From Microvirga sp. VF16 (GTDB taxonomy: Bacteria > Pseudomonadota > Alphaproteobacteria > Rhizobiales > Beijerinckiaceae): DNA of 64,000 nucleotides. The stretch's first letter is position 1; every line of letters starts with the position of its first letter. The notes beneath the pieces were generated by a model. The model was not told the DNA's origin. It ran no database searches and saw only the letters and a list, made by a program, of their open reading frames with translations. The translations under genes were made by a program, and so were the position numbers. Location of the stretch: assembly GCF_016864375.1 (NCBI RefSeq), contig NZ_CP069357.1, positions 666,916 through 730,915 on the forward strand. Direction: 5' to 3'. Positions 26,146 through 33,757 of the stretch are shown here, one piece after another.

Positions 26146-27324
26146 ATGCCAGCACGCACTAACTCGGATGTGGTGATAGCTTTAAAAGAAAAGGTCGCCA
26201 ACGAGAACAAGAAGGACCGCCAGGGCGATAATCGGTCGAAACTCTATTATGTTAAAATGGAGTACGACGCGACCAAGCTCGACGAAATTTTCGGCCCGGA
26301 AAACTGGAGCGCGGAGATTCTCAATCAGGAATCCCGTGTATGGGAGCAGGATCTCGTCAGCTTCAAACAGAACAAGCAGGAGGTTTACAAAGCTCGGGTC
26401 GCATCAGCTTGGGTTACCGTTCGATTGACTGTCAAATTTCCTGACGGACGAGAAACCTTCCGCGACGGCGTTGGCGCCGGTGACGCGATCCGTCGTGCCG
26501 ATAACCCCAATTCTGTGGAAGCCGAGGGTCTCGCCCTTAAAGCCGCCGGAACCGACGCCATCAAACGTGCCGCAACCCTCCTCGGAAACATCTTCGGCCG
26601 CGGTATGGAGAAGGACGGTACCCAACGGTACGATTATGATTACGTCCCGCCTTTGGATGATGAGGCAGACGAGGAAACCCGCCCCACCTCGGAGGTCGAG
26701 ATCGCTAACGACGTCGGCCAGCCCCAAAATCCGCCTCAGCATCAGCCGCAGGTTCAATCCCAGGCCAGGCCCCAGGCCCAGACGAGGCCGCAGCCTCAAT
26801 CTCAGTCCCCGCAGCAGAGAGCGCAGGCTTCGGCCCAGCAGCCGTCCCGTCCTCAACAGCATCATGAGCCGAATGTCACCAGTGGCCTGTCTCGGCAGGC
26901 ACCGGAACACGCTCCGGCTGCCCCGACCACCCCGCCTCAGCCTGCATCGCAGCGCGGGCCGGCGGACGACTTCGATAATGCCTTGAATCAGGCTCCCGTC
27001 GATGTCCGCACCCTCACCGATCCGCTCTCCGAGCACCTGCGGCTGATCATTCCCCAGGGGAACCTGATCGAGGTCGGTATCCCTGACCGGTGGAAGAACA
27101 TCTTCTCGCAGATCAATGAGGCCCGGAAGAACTGGGTCACAACAGTCGAGGATGTGGCCACGATGAAGGCTCACATGGCCGACTTCCGGAAGCGCGCCTC
27201 CAACGAGAACATCATCTCGGGCACTTCTGCCGGTGCGAAAGACATCAAGCATTACTTCGACACGATGGACACGTTCATCGAAAAGCGTCGTCAACATATC
27301 CTTGGCATAGGCCAGGCGGCGTAG
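26146..27324 (+). CDS. Rad52/22-family single-strand annealing protein
   Basis: A 392-residue protein whose first 160 residues carry the Rad52/Rad22 fold: NRSKLYYVKMEYDATKLDEI, FGPENWSAEI, ASAWVTVRLTVKFPDG, then GVGAGDAIRRADNPNSVEAE and LKAAGTDAIKRAATLLGN, ending FGRGME. These proteins anneal complementary single strands. The centre (residues 195-275) is a Gln/Pro-rich, probably disordered linker, and the last 110 residues are helical and unassigned. It follows the exonuclease gene by 40 bases and ends at a terminator, so the two form a recombination pair. Confidence 0.85.
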   Translation: MPARTNSDVVIALKEKVANENKKDRQGDNRSKLYYVKMEYDATKLDEIFGPENWSAEILNQESRVWEQDLVSFKQNKQEVYKARVASAWVTVRLTVKFPDGRETFRDGVGAGDAIRRADNPNSVEAEGLALKAAGTDAIKRAATLLGNIFGRGMEKDGTQRYDYDYVPPLDDEADEETRPTSEVEIANDVGQPQNPPQHQPQVQSQARPQAQTRPQPQSQSPQQRAQASAQQPSRPQQHHEPNVTSGLSRQAPEHAPAAPTTPPQPASQRGPADDFDNALNQAPVDVRTLTDPLSEHLRLIIPQGNLIEVGIPDRWKNIFSQINEARKNWVTTVEDVATMKAHMADFRKRASNENIISGTSAGAKDIKHYFDTMDTFIEKRRQHILGIGQAA

Positions 27325-27333
27325 GCCTAAACG

Positions 27334-27357
27334 GGCCCCGCATCCGCGGGGCCTTTT
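27334..27357 (+). terminator. intrinsic terminator after the Rad52-like gene
   Basis: GGCCCCGC and GCGGGGCC form an eight-base stem around ATCC, followed by TTTT. Confidence 0.8.
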
Positions 27358-27398
27358 CTGTGCTCCCATCAATAATCCCTTGGAACCAGGGGAAAGTG

Positions 27399-27411
27399 AA
27401 AACCCCAAAAG
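27399..27411 (+). promoter_or_regulatory. CCCCAAAA element before the Toprim gene
   Basis: AAAACCCCAAAAG ends 13 bases before the ATG at 27425. No purine-rich ribosome binding site is nearer. Confidence 0.55.
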
Positions 27412-27424
27412 CTCGTTGAGTACA

Positions 27425-28420
27425 ATGTCAGAGAACCTCAAGCTCTCCGCAGGTGACCTTGCCAAACAAATCGGAAGTGGGAAGGAGCGCCGCTACAGTG
27501 ACGACGAATGGGAAACGCTGTGTCCCGCCCACGATGACCGCAAGCCCTCCCTCGTCATTACGCAAAAAGGTGACCGGCTTCTCCTCTACTGTCGGGCGGC
27601 CTGCGCCCAAACCGTTATCCTCGACAGGCTCAGGAGCAAATACCAGATCGAGCCCAGGCAACTCGGCCGCACCCAGAAGCGCGAATTACGGTGTGATGAT
27701 GGCCGACCGCGCCAGCGCGTGGCGCCCACAGAGCGCCGGAAGAAGAAGGGACTTCCGGACGGCGCGATCTATGCAGGCACGTCTCAGCAGGAAAAGCCGC
27801 CTGCGTTCCTCCTCAAGAACAACAACGGAGTGTGGTCTTGGCACGACCGGCATGGCCGCGAGTGCTTCTACACCGTGCGCTTCGATGACCCAGAAGGTGG
27901 CAAGGATATCAAACCCCTCACCCCCTGGATGATCAAGGGCAAGGTGCAGTGGGTCCGATATGCCCCTCCGGATCCCCACCCGATGTACGACCTTCACCTG
28001 GACGATGGCGAGAGCCCTGTCCTCGCTGTCGAAGGCGAAAAGACCGCCGAGGCTGCCAAGAAGCTTATTACCCGACCCTCGGAGATCTTCGGCGGCGCCG
28101 TCCCTTGGACCACCACCACCCTTGGAGGCTCCCGGAAGGTTCACATGGCCGATCTCGAGCCGTTGGAAGGGCGTGACCTGTTCATTGCCCAAGACATGGA
28201 CGCCGCCGGTCTCAGTTATGCGTCCCAGTTTCTGAGAAGCAAGGCGAAGTCCATCACTTTAATTCGGATGCCACGGTCTGTGCTCCCGAATGCAAAGGGC
28301 GCTCGGACAGAGGATATCGAGCCCGGATACGATCTGGACGATTTCCGACAGGAAGGCTGGACTCTCGACCATCTGGAGGAGATCGCCCGCAAAAAATATC
28401 TGCTTTTCCGCCTCAGATAG
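27425..28420 (+). CDS. Primase-like protein with CHC2-type zinc finger and Toprim domain
   Basis: A 331-residue protein. CPAHDDRKPSLVI with the following CRAAC gives the C-H-C-C zinc finger of bacterial/phage primases (residues 34-61). A Toprim domain follows: SPVLAVEGEKTAEAAKKL with the catalytic Glu, and DLFIAQDMDAAGLSYA with the DxD pair (about residues 198-270). There is no helicase part, so it is a stand-alone primase or a nucleotidyltransferase relative. ATG 27425 is chosen over a TTG at 27380 because that TTG lies before the leader element. On a conjugative plasmid such an enzyme could prime the complementary strand in the recipient. Confidence 0.75.
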   Translation: MSENLKLSAGDLAKQIGSGKERRYSDDEWETLCPAHDDRKPSLVITQKGDRLLLYCRAACAQTVILDRLRSKYQIEPRQLGRTQKRELRCDDGRPRQRVAPTERRKKKGLPDGAIYAGTSQQEKPPAFLLKNNNGVWSWHDRHGRECFYTVRFDDPEGGKDIKPLTPWMIKGKVQWVRYAPPDPHPMYDLHLDDGESPVLAVEGEKTAEAAKKLITRPSEIFGGAVPWTTTTLGGSRKVHMADLEPLEGRDLFIAQDMDAAGLSYASQFLRSKAKSITLIRMPRSVLPNAKGARTEDIEPGYDLDDFRQEGWTLDHLEEIARKKYLLFRLR

Positions 28421-28534
28421 CAGATCGCGTGACGAAACCGATATGAAAAGCGGCAAAACTGCGTTATAATTCGTTTTGCCGGGATACCCCAATCCACCCT
28501 TTGTTCTTTTCATCGTGCCAGGAGCAAACTCCCG

Positions 28535-31500
28535 ATGAGCGCTAAGTCCTTCCTGAACCACTCCGATGCCCCGTTCCGGCGAGACATTACTGTCATCACC
28601 ATCGGCGATCGTCACCCGATCCAGGACCCCAACCGCCCGCAGTTCGGCAGCGACCGTGATAAGGCTGCCTCCTTCGCGTTCCACATCGAGCAGTCTCTGA
28701 CCCAGGACAACGAGCTTGCTCGCGCTTCCTACTGGAATGAGCTTCGCGCCATCGCAGCTGTCGCCACCCGTGGCGTCCTCTCGGCAGAACAGGGCCGCCG
28801 TCAAGTGCGCGACCGTGCCAATCAGGCTCTTGAGGCCAGCGACGTCGACCTGACCCCCCGTCAGATCGAAGGCACCATGAACGTCACGATGGCCAAGCGC
28901 CAGCTGACGGACCTGATGCCGAAGAACCTCACGGTAGCTCAGACCAATCAGGTCCTTACCCGCCTCGTCAACGAGGCCATCGGTACCGCTCAGGGCCACA
29001 TCATCACCGATGACAGCGACTCGACGGTTGTTCGCCTCCGAAACACGCAGGCCTACCGCACTCTTACCAAGGCTGTCGGCGATATCTATGCCGATACGAC
29101 GGTTCCTTTCAAAGATGACGAGGATGAGCTCGGGAACATCAAGGATGTCTCCGCGGACCGCCGCGAGCAGATGACCCGTCAGATCCTTCGGTCCTCTTTC
29201 GCTCCGGAGGGCAAAGCCCCGGCGCAGCAGGCGGCAGATCCGTTTGTCGGCAACGAAACTTTCGAGCAGGCTGTCTACAACCGCCTGCGCCTCGGCTCCA
29301 TGATCTCGGAGGTGATTTCCGACGAGAAGGAGCGCCGCATGTTCGCGGCGTTCATCGACAATGCTGCCATGGGCGTCCTCGACGGCACCAAGGACCGCCC
29401 CGAGTGGATCCTGCGTACCGACATGGACAAGCAGAAGGAACACTACGACCAGATGGTGGCAAGCGGCTCTGACCGGGCCGAGAAGCACGGGTTCACGGCT
29501 GACCTCAATGCCCTTGCCAAGGAGGTTCTCGCCTCAGACCTCTTCCAGAGCCAGAAGCAGGCCCTGGCCGACCTTCAGAAGAGCGGCCTCGACCGGAATG
29601 CGATCACGGCTGCCATGGGCCGCCACGCCTCGCAGCAGATGGACCGGACTGATTTCGTCATGGCTTCTCGTCAGCAGGCTCTGATTGCCGAGGCCTGGGT
29701 CTCCTTTGCAGCCTCGGCTGGTCCGAACGTCCCATCCCGCACCGCAATCGCGAACGCGGCCAAGCAGATCCGGGAGGACTTCTCCCGCCCGGTCGAGATG
29801 GCGTCTTACAAGAAGGCCGAGGACGGCAAGATCGTCCCGGTGAAGATGACGATCCGCCCTGCCCTCTTCGGCGCTGAGACCAGCGGGCTGAAGTTCCCGA
29901 CAGTCGCGGTTGAAGGCTCCCGCTTCTATAAGAATGCCGGCGCCATCAACGACTACGTGGCTCAGATCGCGGTGGCCAACAAGGCTCTTCCGCCCCACAC
30001 CCGCACCAGCCTCGTCGTCACCGTGGATGACAAGTCCAAATCGTATAAGGCACTGACTGAGGCGGCCGAGAAGAACGGCTTTGGCGTGATCAACGCCACG
30101 GTCTCTGCCAAGACCACCCGGATGAAGATTGTCGGGGAGAACGGCGCCAAGTCGTTCAACGAGCGCAAGATGCAAATCACTGTGCCGAACCCGTCCAACC
30201 CGGACGAAGCCTTCGATCTGCACTCCCGTGAGGGCCAGCGCGCTGCCCGTGGCAAGCTCATCGTCCTGCATCCGGATGGCAAGTCCGACAACCAGGCCCG
30301 AATGATCGGCTGGCAGGTCGCCCAGTCGATCTCCAACAAGGTCGCCGTCTTCGGGCTTGAGCAGAACGACTACAACACCTGCCAGCACGTGCGGCGTGGT
30401 GTCGAAGGTGGCAAGCAGATCGAGGTTCGGGATAACGCCGGCGCTGCGGTCAACCTGGAGGAAGCCTACAAGACCGCCGTCATGGGCGCTCCGACCCCTC
30501 AGGAACGAGCTCGCCGTGAAATCCAGAGCTGCGCTGCTGGTCTCATCAATCCGGAAGCTCCCGGCATCAGCCCGGAGCAGAAGACCATCGCCACGGTCAA
30601 CAGCCTCGCCCTGGCCCAGGTGTGCGGCATCAAAAACCTCGCGGTCATCCAGAAGCAGTTCTCGACCTTGGGCGATGTGGTCGAGTTCGCTTCCCGTTCC
30701 GGCAAGAACGTCGTGACGCTCAGCAAGGAAGAAATGGCATCCCTCCGTCCGGTCGCCGCTGCCCTCCGGGGCGGTGTCGAAAAGCTTCGCAACCCGGCCG
30801 CTCTGGAGGCCCTGCTTCTCGCTTCATCCATGAAGGTTGAGGCAGCGAAGCAGAATGATATGCGCTACGACCTGACGTCGGACTTCGCCAAGGCTCGCGC
30901 CCTGCCCGTTGTGGTCTACGGAGAGCCGTCTGTAGGCAATGCTGTTGCGATCATCGGCCACGACAACGAGATCGGCGCAAAGACGAAGGGCGCGATCGAG
31001 CAGCTTGTCGTCGAGGCCCGTGATAAGGGCGCGATCATCCACACCACCGCCGAAAAGGGCATTGGTGAGGCTGTAATCGAGGCAGCTTCGAAGCACGGGG
31101 CCAAGTTCGTCGCCTTCTCCCCTGACAGGGACGCTTCGGGTCTGTCCGACAAGGCTGTGGACGCCCTGTTCGATGCCATTAACAACGGCAGCGGCTCCAT
31201 GGTCTCAGCCCAGGGATTTGGCAAGAACGAGATGGCGGCGAACCGGACCAAGGTTCTGCAGATGGCCACCGAGACGGCAAAGAGCGTCGTGCTCGCCGCC
31301 GCCAGCGACAAGGACGTATCAGCTCTGATCGCGGTCGAGTCCGGCCAGACCCGTCCCGTCGCCACCCTCTCGCCGAACCCCGAGGAGTTCTTGAACTTCA
31401 CGGCGAACGTCGCCCTCACCCGGGAGATGGGGACCATCACGGCCAAAACCGGCCGCGGCGGAAACACCATCAGCCCGGTTGGCGTCGGCTTCCAAGGTGA

Positions 31501-31897
31501 GGACGGAGTCTTCGAGAGCAACGGCTACAACGCTGACGGTGGCATGGACCCGCAGTCCAGCCCGATGGTTCGCGTTGCATCCTTCTCCCGCCCGGCCACG
31601 GTCATTATGAAGACCGGCGAAATGGGGGCGTTCATCGAAAACGTCGAAGCCGGAAAGGCTAATACCCTGACCCGCGACGACCTTAACGGCCTGACCGCAG
31701 CTCAGATTGCTCTCAAGTATGGAGTTGTGAGGCACCCAAGCGAGTATGAGCAAAAGAGTGCTAAATCCCCTGAAGAGATCTCCGTTGCCCTCGCGGACAA
31801 TGACAAGCGCGAGTTGGAAACGAAGCTCTCTAAGCTGGCAGCCAATGACAAGTTCCGTGTGGTTGCCAGGGCCCAGCAAAATGGGATCGGGATGTAA
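28535..31897 (+). CDS. Large protein with C-terminal DprA-like (SLOG/Rossmann) domain
   Basis: A 1120-residue soluble protein that I cannot assign as a whole. Residues about 790-950 follow the DprA/Smf plan: NAVAIIGHDNEIG, GAIIHTTAEKGIGEAVI, AASKHGAKFVAFSPDRDAS, GSGSMVSAQGFGKNEMAANR, SVVLAAASDKDVSALIAVES and TRPVATLSP. DprA binds incoming single-stranded DNA and loads RecA. A second region (residues 560-650, KLIVLHPDGKSDNQARMIGW and KVAVFGLEQND) may be another Rossmann-type unit. The first 480 residues are mostly helical. Codon use is strongly biased to C/G-ending codons, as for an expressed gene. It ends at a terminator. Confidence 0.6.
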   Translation: MSAKSFLNHSDAPFRRDITVITIGDRHPIQDPNRPQFGSDRDKAASFAFHIEQSLTQDNELARASYWNELRAIAAVATRGVLSAEQGRRQVRDRANQALEASDVDLTPRQIEGTMNVTMAKRQLTDLMPKNLTVAQTNQVLTRLVNEAIGTAQGHIITDDSDSTVVRLRNTQAYRTLTKAVGDIYADTTVPFKDDEDELGNIKDVSADRREQMTRQILRSSFAPEGKAPAQQAADPFVGNETFEQAVYNRLRLGSMISEVISDEKERRMFAAFIDNAAMGVLDGTKDRPEWILRTDMDKQKEHYDQMVASGSDRAEKHGFTADLNALAKEVLASDLFQSQKQALADLQKSGLDRNAITAAMGRHASQQMDRTDFVMASRQQALIAEAWVSFAASAGPNVPSRTAIANAAKQIREDFSRPVEMASYKKAEDGKIVPVKMTIRPALFGAETSGLKFPTVAVEGSRFYKNAGAINDYVAQIAVANKALPPHTRTSLVVTVDDKSKSYKALTEAAEKNGFGVINATVSAKTTRMKIVGENGAKSFNERKMQITVPNPSNPDEAFDLHSREGQRAARGKLIVLHPDGKSDNQARMIGWQVAQSISNKVAVFGLEQNDYNTCQHVRRGVEGGKQIEVRDNAGAAVNLEEAYKTAVMGAPTPQERARREIQSCAAGLINPEAPGISPEQKTIATVNSLALAQVCGIKNLAVIQKQFSTLGDVVEFASRSGKNVVTLSKEEMASLRPVAAALRGGVEKLRNPAALEALLLASSMKVEAAKQNDMRYDLTSDFAKARALPVVVYGEPSVGNAVAIIGHDNEIGAKTKGAIEQLVVEARDKGAIIHTTAEKGIGEAVIEAASKHGAKFVAFSPDRDASGLSDKAVDALFDAINNGSGSMVSAQGFGKNEMAANRTKVLQMATETAKSVVLAAASDKDVSALIAVESGQTRPVATLSPNPEEFLNFTANVALTREMGTITAKTGRGGNTISPVGVGFQGEDGVFESNGYNADGGMDPQSSPMVRVASFSRPATVIMKTGEMGAFIENVEAGKANTLTRDDLNGLTAAQIALKYGVVRHPSEYEQKSAKSPEEISVALADNDKRELETKLSKLAANDKFRVVARAQQNGIGM

Positions 31898-31923
31898 CCT
31901 CTTCTAACAATCTGGTGACCATG

Positions 31924-31950
31924 AGCCCCGGCCCTCGGCCGGGGCTTTTT
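31924..31950 (+). terminator. intrinsic terminator after the 1120-aa protein gene
   Basis: AGCCCCGGCC and GGCCGGGGCT form a ten-base stem with loop CTC-like bases, followed by TTTTT. Confidence 0.85.
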
Positions 31951-31970
31951 CGTTCCAAAGGAGACAGACC

Positions 31971-32399
31971 ATGATGCAGGACGTTCAGACCCGCCAGCAG
32001 GCTTTCTTCACTGTAGGTGAATGGAATGGCCGCTCGGTTCATGTCACCCGTCGGGTCTATCAGCGCGCCATTGGCACGGATCCCGATTTCACCGGCTTCG
32101 ATGGAGCAGATATGCGAGCCCTGGCCTTGGTTGAGGCTTTCGCCAGCGCCGCTGCTGCCCCGCTCCGCTTGGACCCGGAGACGAAATCCATCAATTTTTC
32201 CCACACTGTCGCCGATCGCGACTGGAATGGAGATCCGGAGAAGATCGAGGATCAGCGCGTTGCGCTCGTCGCCACAATCTCCCGCCGGTCTGTCACCATT
32301 GATTTCAACGTCCGTCGCGTCTCCTACGACAAGGCAGACGAGGCTCGCTGGATTGATTTATGCTCCAAATCCCGCCGGCGCTTTGCCAGGGATGTGTGA
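31971..32399 (+). CDS. Unrecognised small protein, 142 aa
   Basis: The start ATGATG (31971) follows AAAGGAGA by 6-8 bases, a strong ribosome binding site. The protein is soluble with alternating strands (ISRRSVTIDFNVRRVSYD) and a basic C-terminus (KSRRRFARDV). No family recognised. It stands between two terminator/promoter breaks and so may be a single-gene unit. Confidence 0.6.
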   Translation: MMQDVQTRQQAFFTVGEWNGRSVHVTRRVYQRAIGTDPDFTGFDGADMRALALVEAFASAAAAPLRLDPETKSINFSHTVADRDWNGDPEKIEDQRVALVATISRRSVTIDFNVRRVSYDKADEARWIDLCSKSRRRFARDV

Positions 32400-32480
32400 T
32401 CCCAGCCACTGTTAACCATCTAATCCGGCGCACGAAATAAGAAGCATTCTTTCTGCATTACACTTCGCGCTTGGGCGGGG

Positions 32481-32523
32481 TATACACGGATTAAGAGCAA
32501 CCAAGTTTCTTGATTTGCGAATC
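32481..32523 (+). promoter_or_regulatory. putative ssb promoter with TTTGCGAATC leader element
   Basis: A TATACA box at 32481 is followed 33 bases later by TTTGCGAATC (32514-32523). That matches the spacing of the TATAGA box and TTCGCGAATC ahead of virB2. Confidence 0.35.
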
Positions 32524-32536
32524 AACGGAGAAAGCC

Positions 32537-32947
32537 ATGTCTTGGCTTAATCAAATCTCCCTCTGCGGCATCGTGAAGGGCGATATCAGTATCAAATCCT
32601 TCGACGGTTCTGGGGGGATGATCGCTGAGTTCACCCTCACGACCAAGGCGTCCTTCACCAAGGGAAAAGGCTCTCTGAAAGCCTCTGTCGTGGAAAAGGA
32701 CGAGAACCACCGGATCGTGGTCTACTCAAAGGAAATCATCACCGATGAGATCCAGGGCGTTCTCAAAGAGGGCGACTGGGTTACCTTGAGCGGCCGTCTT
32801 CAGTACCGCGCCGAGAATGAGGGGGATTCTGGATCTCCCTACATCTCCATTAAGCGCGGAAACCACTTCAATCGTTTCAATTTCGCTCCCGCCGATGCGG
32901 CGGAAGTGAATCCCGAGCGGGCTGCTCCAAGCGAGCTTGCCGCATGA
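32537..32947 (+). CDS. ssb: Single-stranded DNA-binding protein
   Basis: A 136-residue OB-fold protein (MSWLNQISLCGIVKGDISIK, AEFTLTTKASF, HRIVVYSKEIITDEI, LKEGDWVTLSGRLQYR, SPYISIKRG). The sequence pattern is that of SSB, but the acidic C-terminal tip (DDDIPF) of chromosomal SSB is replaced by SELAA, so it probably does not recruit the host SSB partners in the usual way. It overlaps the next gene by four bases (ATGA). Plasmid SSB coats DNA entering the recipient. Confidence 0.72.
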   Translation: MSWLNQISLCGIVKGDISIKSFDGSGGMIAEFTLTTKASFTKGKGSLKASVVEKDENHRIVVYSKEIITDEIQGVLKEGDWVTLSGRLQYRAENEGDSGSPYISIKRGNHFNRFNFAPADAAEVNPERAAPSELAA

Positions 32948-33420
32948 CCCTTCGTCTCGTCTCCTCGACGGATCGAGTTTCCCACCCCTCCAACAAGCCA
33001 CGTGAAGGTTTCCTAACTATGGTCCCCCAGCCCAAACCCGATGACTCAGGATCGCGCGTCGTCGTTACCAAAGTGGTCGTCGAGCAATACGCCGTTGAAG
33101 GCCAGCAGACGCCAGCCAGCATCATCTCCAGCCTTGAGCGGCAACTTGGCGACCAGTTCACCCTGAAACGCATTTCCATAGCCGAGCCTTCCGAGGGTGG
33201 CCTGATGGGCGCTCACGTCCTGAAAGAATATGACGCCAACGGCAAGGATCTGGCCCGTCGCAGTGCAGACATCGTCGACCGTGACAACAAGCTGATCGTC
33301 CGTTTTCGGTTCGACGGCGAAGAGATTGCCGGCATCGAATTCAAGGGCAACGGAAGCGCAAAAGCGGTGATTGCGCCGCAGCTCGCAGCGCTCTGGCGTG
33401 AGGGTTCAATCGAGATTTGA
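32944..33420 (+). CDS. Unrecognised protein coupled to ssb, 158 aa
   Basis: The ATG overlaps the ssb stop (ATGA), so translation is coupled. A second in-frame ATG at 33019 (MVPQPKPDD) is possible. The protein has a basic N-terminal third and an alpha/beta remainder (SIISSLERQLGDQFTLKRIS, DNKLIVRFRFDGEEIAGIEF). No known domain. Position suggests work with SSB or single-stranded DNA; this is inference. Confidence 0.55.
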   Translation: MTLRLVSSTDRVSHPSNKPREGFLTMVPQPKPDDSGSRVVVTKVVVEQYAVEGQQTPASIISSLERQLGDQFTLKRISIAEPSEGGLMGAHVLKEYDANGKDLARRSADIVDRDNKLIVRFRFDGEEIAGIEFKGNGSAKAVIAPQLAALWREGSIEI

Positions 33421-33422
33421 AA

Positions 33423-33743
33423 GTGGCAGGAACCCAAACCCCAAAAGTTCTGACGGCCGAGGGCCGGATCGTCTTTGTCGATTTCGAGACCAAGACGGTC
33501 CACCCGACGACCGATACAGGATCAGCGGACACCGTGATCATCGGAGCACTTACTCCGGAGGGCGCGGTGAACGTGGGCGGCCGGGTTTACCGATTCATCG
33601 ACATCGCTGGCAAACGTCCTGACGTCGCTGTCAGGGCGGGCCGCCTCATCGCGCTTATCGGCACAGAGGCACGCCAGGAGCCCGCCCCCCAAAAGGTCGC
33701 CATACGAAGTCCCGAGAGGGCCCTAGAGCCCACCGGAGGTTAG
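33423..33743 (+). CDS. Unrecognised small protein, 106 aa
   Basis: A GTG at 33423 (or a TTG at 33417 that overlaps the previous stop codon) opens the frame; there is no ATG. The first half is strand-rich (GRIVFVDFETKTVHP, AVNVGGRVYRFIDIAG), the second half basic and Pro-rich. If translation begins at 33423, the CCCCAAAAG element at 33436 is inside the coding sequence (codons TPK); a later non-ATG start would put it in the leader. Ends 14 bases before the helicase gene. Confidence 0.45.
   Translation: MAGTQTPKVLTAEGRIVFVDFETKTVHPTTDTGSADTVIIGALTPEGAVNVGGRVYRFIDIAGKRPDVAVRAGRLIALIGTEARQEPAPQKVAIRSPERALEPTGG
33436..33447 (+). promoter_or_regulatory. CCCCAAAA element at the start of the 33423 gene
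   Basis: AAACCCCAAAAG, an exact core match, lies at the very start of the reading frame rather than upstream of an ATG. Confidence 0.45.
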
Positions 33744-33757
33744 AAGGATAGGTTCCC

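Noticed and set aside
28259..29488. Minus-strand frame of 409 codons
   Set aside because: It is antisense to the Toprim and 1120-residue protein genes, both of which have better start signals and recognisable domains.
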